Shown in pieces: positions 7,175 to 9,093 of a stretch of 9,093 nucleotides of DNA; positions within the stretch are counted from its first letter, which is position 1, and each line of letters opens with the position of its first letter. Source of the DNA: Patescibacteria group bacterium (GTDB taxonomy: Bacteria > Patescibacteriota > Microgenomatia > Levybacterales > UBA12049). The stretch is taken from assembly GCA_023473785.1 (NCBI GenBank), contig JAMCYD010000018.1:1-9093 (forward strand), read 5' to 3'. The position numbers and the translations under genes were made by a program. The notes below the pieces were generated by a model. That model saw nothing but the letters and a program-made list of their open reading frames with translations. It made no database searches and was not told the origin of the DNA.

Positions 7175-7798
7175 ATGAATTCTCCTTTGATTCTTCCAAA
7201 ATTCAGAAAAAACAAAAAAGCTGTTTTTGAAAAAGTCATCGAGACAGGGCAGTTTATCCACTTTATTGGCGAAAATGATGATCTTCGAAAGCCTTCATCT
7301 GATGTTCCGGTTGAAAAAATAAAAACAAAAGAGTATAAAGAAAAATTTAAATATCTTAAAAACTGCATGCTTAGATATAGAAAACTGACAGGAGTCGGTA
7401 GGGGAATAACAGCAGTTCAGATAGGAATTCCTGAAAGGTTTTCCGTGGTTTACATGCCGGAGTTAAAAGGCAGGCTTTTGATAATTATAAATCCCAAGAT
7501 AACCAAAAAATCAAAAGAATTATTAAAATATCCGGAAATGTGCATGAGTGCAAATCCAATTATAGCTCCTCTTGCAAGGCCTTCCTGGATTGAGTTTGAA
7601 TATTATGACGAAGAAGGGATTAAAAGATATTGGAAGAAAAAGTCAGGCGATAAGAAGGGGAAAATGTATAACAGGGTTTTTCAGCATGAAATTGACCATA
7701 TGGATGGTACTATTAATATAGACAAGATTGACTCAAGAAGCTTAATTTTTGAGCTTGATCCAGCCTTTTATGACAAAGCAAAATTCGAAAAAGCCTAA
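7175..7798 (+). CDS. def: Divergent peptide deformylase
   Basis: This 207-aa protein carries the three deformylase motifs in altered form. Motif 1 (GxGLAAxQ) is GRGITAVQ, 75-82, keeping both Gly and the Gln. Motif 2 (EGCLS) is EMCMS, 121-125, keeping metal ligand Cys123. Motif 3 is QHEIDHMDG, 170-178, with ligands His171 and His175 and catalytic Glu172. Family knowledge says such enzymes remove the formyl group from the initiator Met of new proteins using Fe2+ or a related metal. All catalytic residues are present, so activity is likely, though substrate range may differ. It is longer than common Def (about 150-190 aa), with about 30 extra N-terminal residues before the usual start and a Lys-rich insertion near 154-164. 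It lies 4 nt after valS without a Shine-Dalgarno, so it is probably translated from the valS mRNA, and its 3' end overlaps the TPR gene by 29 nt. Confidence 0.85.
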   Translation: MNSPLILPKFRKNKKAVFEKVIETGQFIHFIGENDDLRKPSSDVPVEKIKTKEYKEKFKYLKNCMLRYRKLTGVGRGITAVQIGIPERFSVVYMPELKGRLLIIINPKITKKSKELLKYPEMCMSANPIIAPLARPSWIEFEYYDEEGIKRYWKKKSGDKKGKMYNRVFQHEIDHMDGTINIDKIDSRSLIFELDPAFYDKAKFEKA

Positions 7799-8183
7799 AA
7801 AATCAAAAAAAGCAGTAAAAAGAGTAGAGAAGCATAAATTCCCGAAGATTTACCGAATTATTACCGAAAAATGGTTTTGGCCTTTAGTGTTGTCTTTTCT
7901 TGTCTTAATTGCAATAGCTTTCTCAGGCTTAACCTTATATGAAACTTATCAGGAAAAACAGGAAATAATGCAAAAAAGAGAGAAAATTATAGGGGAAATT
8001 AAGTACTGGGAGGATATTTCAATAAAATATAAAGGATACAGGGATGCCTATTATAAGCTTGCGACCTTGCAGTATCAGATAGAGGAAAAAGATAAGGCAT
8101 TGGAAAATTTAGAGAAAGTTTTAAATATTGATCCTAATTTTGAGCCTGGTTTGAGGCTAAAGCAAACGATTGAAAATAATTAG
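7770..8183 (+). CDS. Membrane-anchored protein with one TPR motif
   Basis: From ATG 7770 the protein has 137 aa. A strongly basic N-terminus (residues 1-34, many Lys, inner-face by the positive-inside rule) is followed by one membrane helix, WFWPLVLSFLVLIAIAFSG (35-53, continuing to about 57). A charged helical segment, probably coiled coil, spans about 58-85, and a single TPR-like unit about 89-123 contains YYKLATLQYQIEEKDKALEN and ends in NIDPNF. The predicted layout is N-in with the TPR part outside the membrane. I do not recognise a specific family; TPR units usually bind other proteins. A longer version could start at TTG 7749 (7 more residues), but the ATG is preferred. It overlaps the deformylase gene by 29 nt in another frame, so it belongs to the valS operon. 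Its TAG (8181-8183) overlaps the rplY stop on the other strand. Confidence 0.72.
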   Translation: MTKQNSKKPKKSKKAVKRVEKHKFPKIYRIITEKWFWPLVLSFLVLIAIAFSGLTLYETYQEKQEIMQKREKIIGEIKYWEDISIKYKGYRDAYYKLATLQYQIEEKDKALENLEKVLNIDPNFEPGLRLKQTIENN

Positions 8184-8869
8184 CTTTTAGCTTCAGTTTC
8201 TGGCTGCTCTTTTGGAGCTTCAGTTGTTTCGCCTTCTTTAGGTGCTTCCGCTCCCTCTTCTGCAGCTTCACCTTCTGCCGTTACTTCTTCAGCAGGAGCT
8301 TCGATAACTTCTTCTTTTGGAAAGTCTGTGATTTTGGCTACTACCTGGGATCCGTCGGTTAAAATTTCAACGCTTGCAGGTTTTTTAAGGTCTGATACCA
8401 AGATTTGGTCGTCGATATTTGCTAAATGCTCTACGTTTACCTCAATATTTTCAGGTAATTCTTCAGGTAAAGCTTCTACTTCGACTTCAGATAATGTTTG
8501 AAGCAAAAGGCCAATTTTATCTTGTACTGCCTTTGCTTCTCCTATAATTTCAAGAGGAATCATTGATTTTATCTTTTCTTTCAAATTTACCTGGTAGAAA
8601 TCAGCGTGAAGAAATGTTTGGGTTACAGGATCAATATGGACTTCATGGATAAGGGAAGGCCTTTTTTCTCCATTTAATTCAACATCGATAAGCCCGGTTT
8701 CCCTTACTTCTTTGTAAAGCTTGTCAAAATCCTTTAAGTTTACCTGTACGGAGACTGATTTAATATCTTTTCCGTATATATTTGCAGGCAAAATTCCGTC
8801 TCTTCTTAATTTTTTGACTTTTTTGCCTAAAACTGTTCTTTTTTCAACTGCGAGTAAATGTCTTTTCAT
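8180..8869 (-). CDS. rplY: 50S ribosomal protein L25, long CTC/TL5 form
   Basis: This 229-aa protein binds 5S rRNA in the large ribosomal subunit. Residues 1-93 form the L25 domain: VEKRTVLGKKVKKLRRDGIL, PANIYGK and the closing HIDPVTQTFLHADFYQV are hallmarks. Residues 94-183 match the second beta domain of the CTC/TL5 form (for example IPLEIIGEAKAV, LPENIEVNVEHL, DGSQVVAKI). The tail from about 184 is acidic and low-complexity, built of Glu, Ala, Pro, Thr and Gly, and is probably disordered, as is common in this form. The ATG at 8869-8867 gives the normal N-terminus. It is a single transcription unit convergent with the valS operon, with stop codons overlapping (TAA 8182-8180 against TAG 8181-8183). 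Its probable promoter and a 5' hairpin lie just upstream; no Shine-Dalgarno sits at the usual distance, since the only AGGA is inside the hairpin. Confidence 0.95.
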   Translation of the reverse strand: MKRHLLAVEKRTVLGKKVKKLRRDGILPANIYGKDIKSVSVQVNLKDFDKLYKEVRETGLIDVELNGEKRPSLIHEVHIDPVTQTFLHADFYQVNLKEKIKSMIPLEIIGEAKAVQDKIGLLLQTLSEVEVEALPEELPENIEVNVEHLANIDDQILVSDLKKPASVEILTDGSQVVAKITDFPKEEVIEAPAEEVTAEGEAAEEGAEAPKEGETTEAPKEQPETEAKS

Positions 8870-8874
8870 TTAAT

Positions 8875-8902
8875 AAAAAAAGCTCTAGGAATTCCTGAGC
8901 TT
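8875..8902 (-). terminator. Terminator-like hairpin with T-tract in front of rplY
   Basis: Read on the - strand, AGCTC pairs with GAGCT and AGG with CCT around an AATT loop (8901-8881, one bulged base); an extra A:T pair forms with 8902 and 8880. It is followed at once by seven T (8881-8875) and, 5 nt later, the rplY ATG. By form it is an intrinsic terminator for - strand transcription, fitting the end of the transposase gene 37 nt upstream. It also lies between a likely rplY promoter and rplY, so it may instead be a 5' stem-loop of that mRNA. Confidence 0.6.
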
Positions 8903-8907
8903 GTATA

Positions 8908-8936
8908 ATTCTACATGAATATTAATCTAAATGCAA
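8908..8936 (-). promoter_or_regulatory. Sigma70-type promoter for rplY
   Basis: On the - strand TTGCAT (8936-8931) and TAGAAT (8913-8908) are 17 bp apart. Transcription would start near 8901-8900, giving a leader of about 32 nt that opens with the hairpin at 8901-8881. The promoter lies only 2 bp after the transposase stop codon. Confidence 0.6.
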
Positions 8937-8938
8937 AT

Positions 8939-9093
8939 TTATGTATGCGTTGCGGACATTTTAGACATTACTCCTTTAGAAATTAGATAATCCATTGGAC
9001 TTCTTAAGTCGTCATGGGCATTATGCACTCTTTGTGTATTGTAGAATAGCAAATAATCAATAAGTTTTCCAGCAAAGATCTCGGGGTTGTGGA
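8939..9093 (-). CDS. C-terminal fragment of an integrase-core transposase (partial)
   Basis: On the - strand an open frame enters from the right edge (first full codon at 9091-9089) and ends at TAA 8941-8939, giving 50 residues. The peptide contains GKLIDYLLFYNTQRVHNAHD followed by LRSPMDYLI. This is the typical end of DDE integrase-core (rve) transposases of the IS481/IS3-like groups, in which 'YLxFYNTxRxHxxL...SPxxYL' follows the last catalytic Glu. The catalytic DDE residues themselves lie outside the window. Whether the gene is complete and active cannot be judged here. The 69 bases between it and rplY hold a promoter and a hairpin; a terminal inverted repeat cannot be identified without the other end. 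Confidence 0.8.
   Translation of the reverse strand, partial: HNPEIFAGKLIDYLLFYNTQRVHNAHDDLRSPMDYLISKGVMSKMSATHT

Noticed and set aside
3330..8894. Several GAATTC sites scattered through the window, suspected as a repeat
   Set aside because: A six-base palindrome is expected a few times in 9 kb of AT-rich DNA; flanks are unrelated, so this is not a repeat family.

Overview
The window is AT-rich bacterial chromosome using the standard code (TAA, TAG and TGA all act as stops). Compact genes, almost no Shine-Dalgarno sequences, a DUF4012 membrane protein, a shortened valyl-tRNA synthetase and an OmpR-type winged-helix protein fused to an AAA/STAND-like domain together suggest a Candidate Phyla Radiation (Patescibacteria) organism, probably of the Microgenomates group. 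That placement is inference from gene content and style, not from a marker tree.

Layout. Positions 1-3317 (+ strand) hold a surface-related run: the C-terminus of a polysaccharide flippase-like membrane protein, an RNase HI gene that overlaps it by ATGA, and an 891-aa DUF4012 membrane protein whose N-terminus looks like a decayed epimerase/SDR fold. Positions 3338-3592 (- strand) hold an unrecognised 84-aa ORF. A good sigma70-type promoter at 3666-3694 then leads, apparently without a leader, into a 435-aa regulator-like protein (3701-5008). A second good promoter at 5020-5048 leads, almost leaderless, into valS (5059-7170), a divergent peptide deformylase (7175-7798) and a membrane-anchored TPR protein (7770-8183). 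These three are 4 nt apart or overlapping and look like one operon. Facing them on the - strand is the long (CTC) form of ribosomal protein L25 (8180-8869); its stop codon overlaps that of the TPR gene. Upstream of L25 are a promoter and a terminator-like hairpin, then the C-terminal 50 residues of an integrase-type transposase that runs off the right edge.

The genes fall into two themes. One is cell-surface biogenesis (flippase, DUF4012 protein). The other is translation (ValRS, deformylase, L25). The winged-helix protein sits just before the translation operon but has its own promoter, so any control of valS is only a suggestion from position. No CRISPR array, tRNA, rRNA or complete mobile element is seen. 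The most notable points are the AAA-like domain lacking the Walker A lysine, the degenerate SDR domain fused to DUF4012, the leaderless promoter geometry, and the hairpin at the probable 5' end of the L25 mRNA next to a transposon edge.
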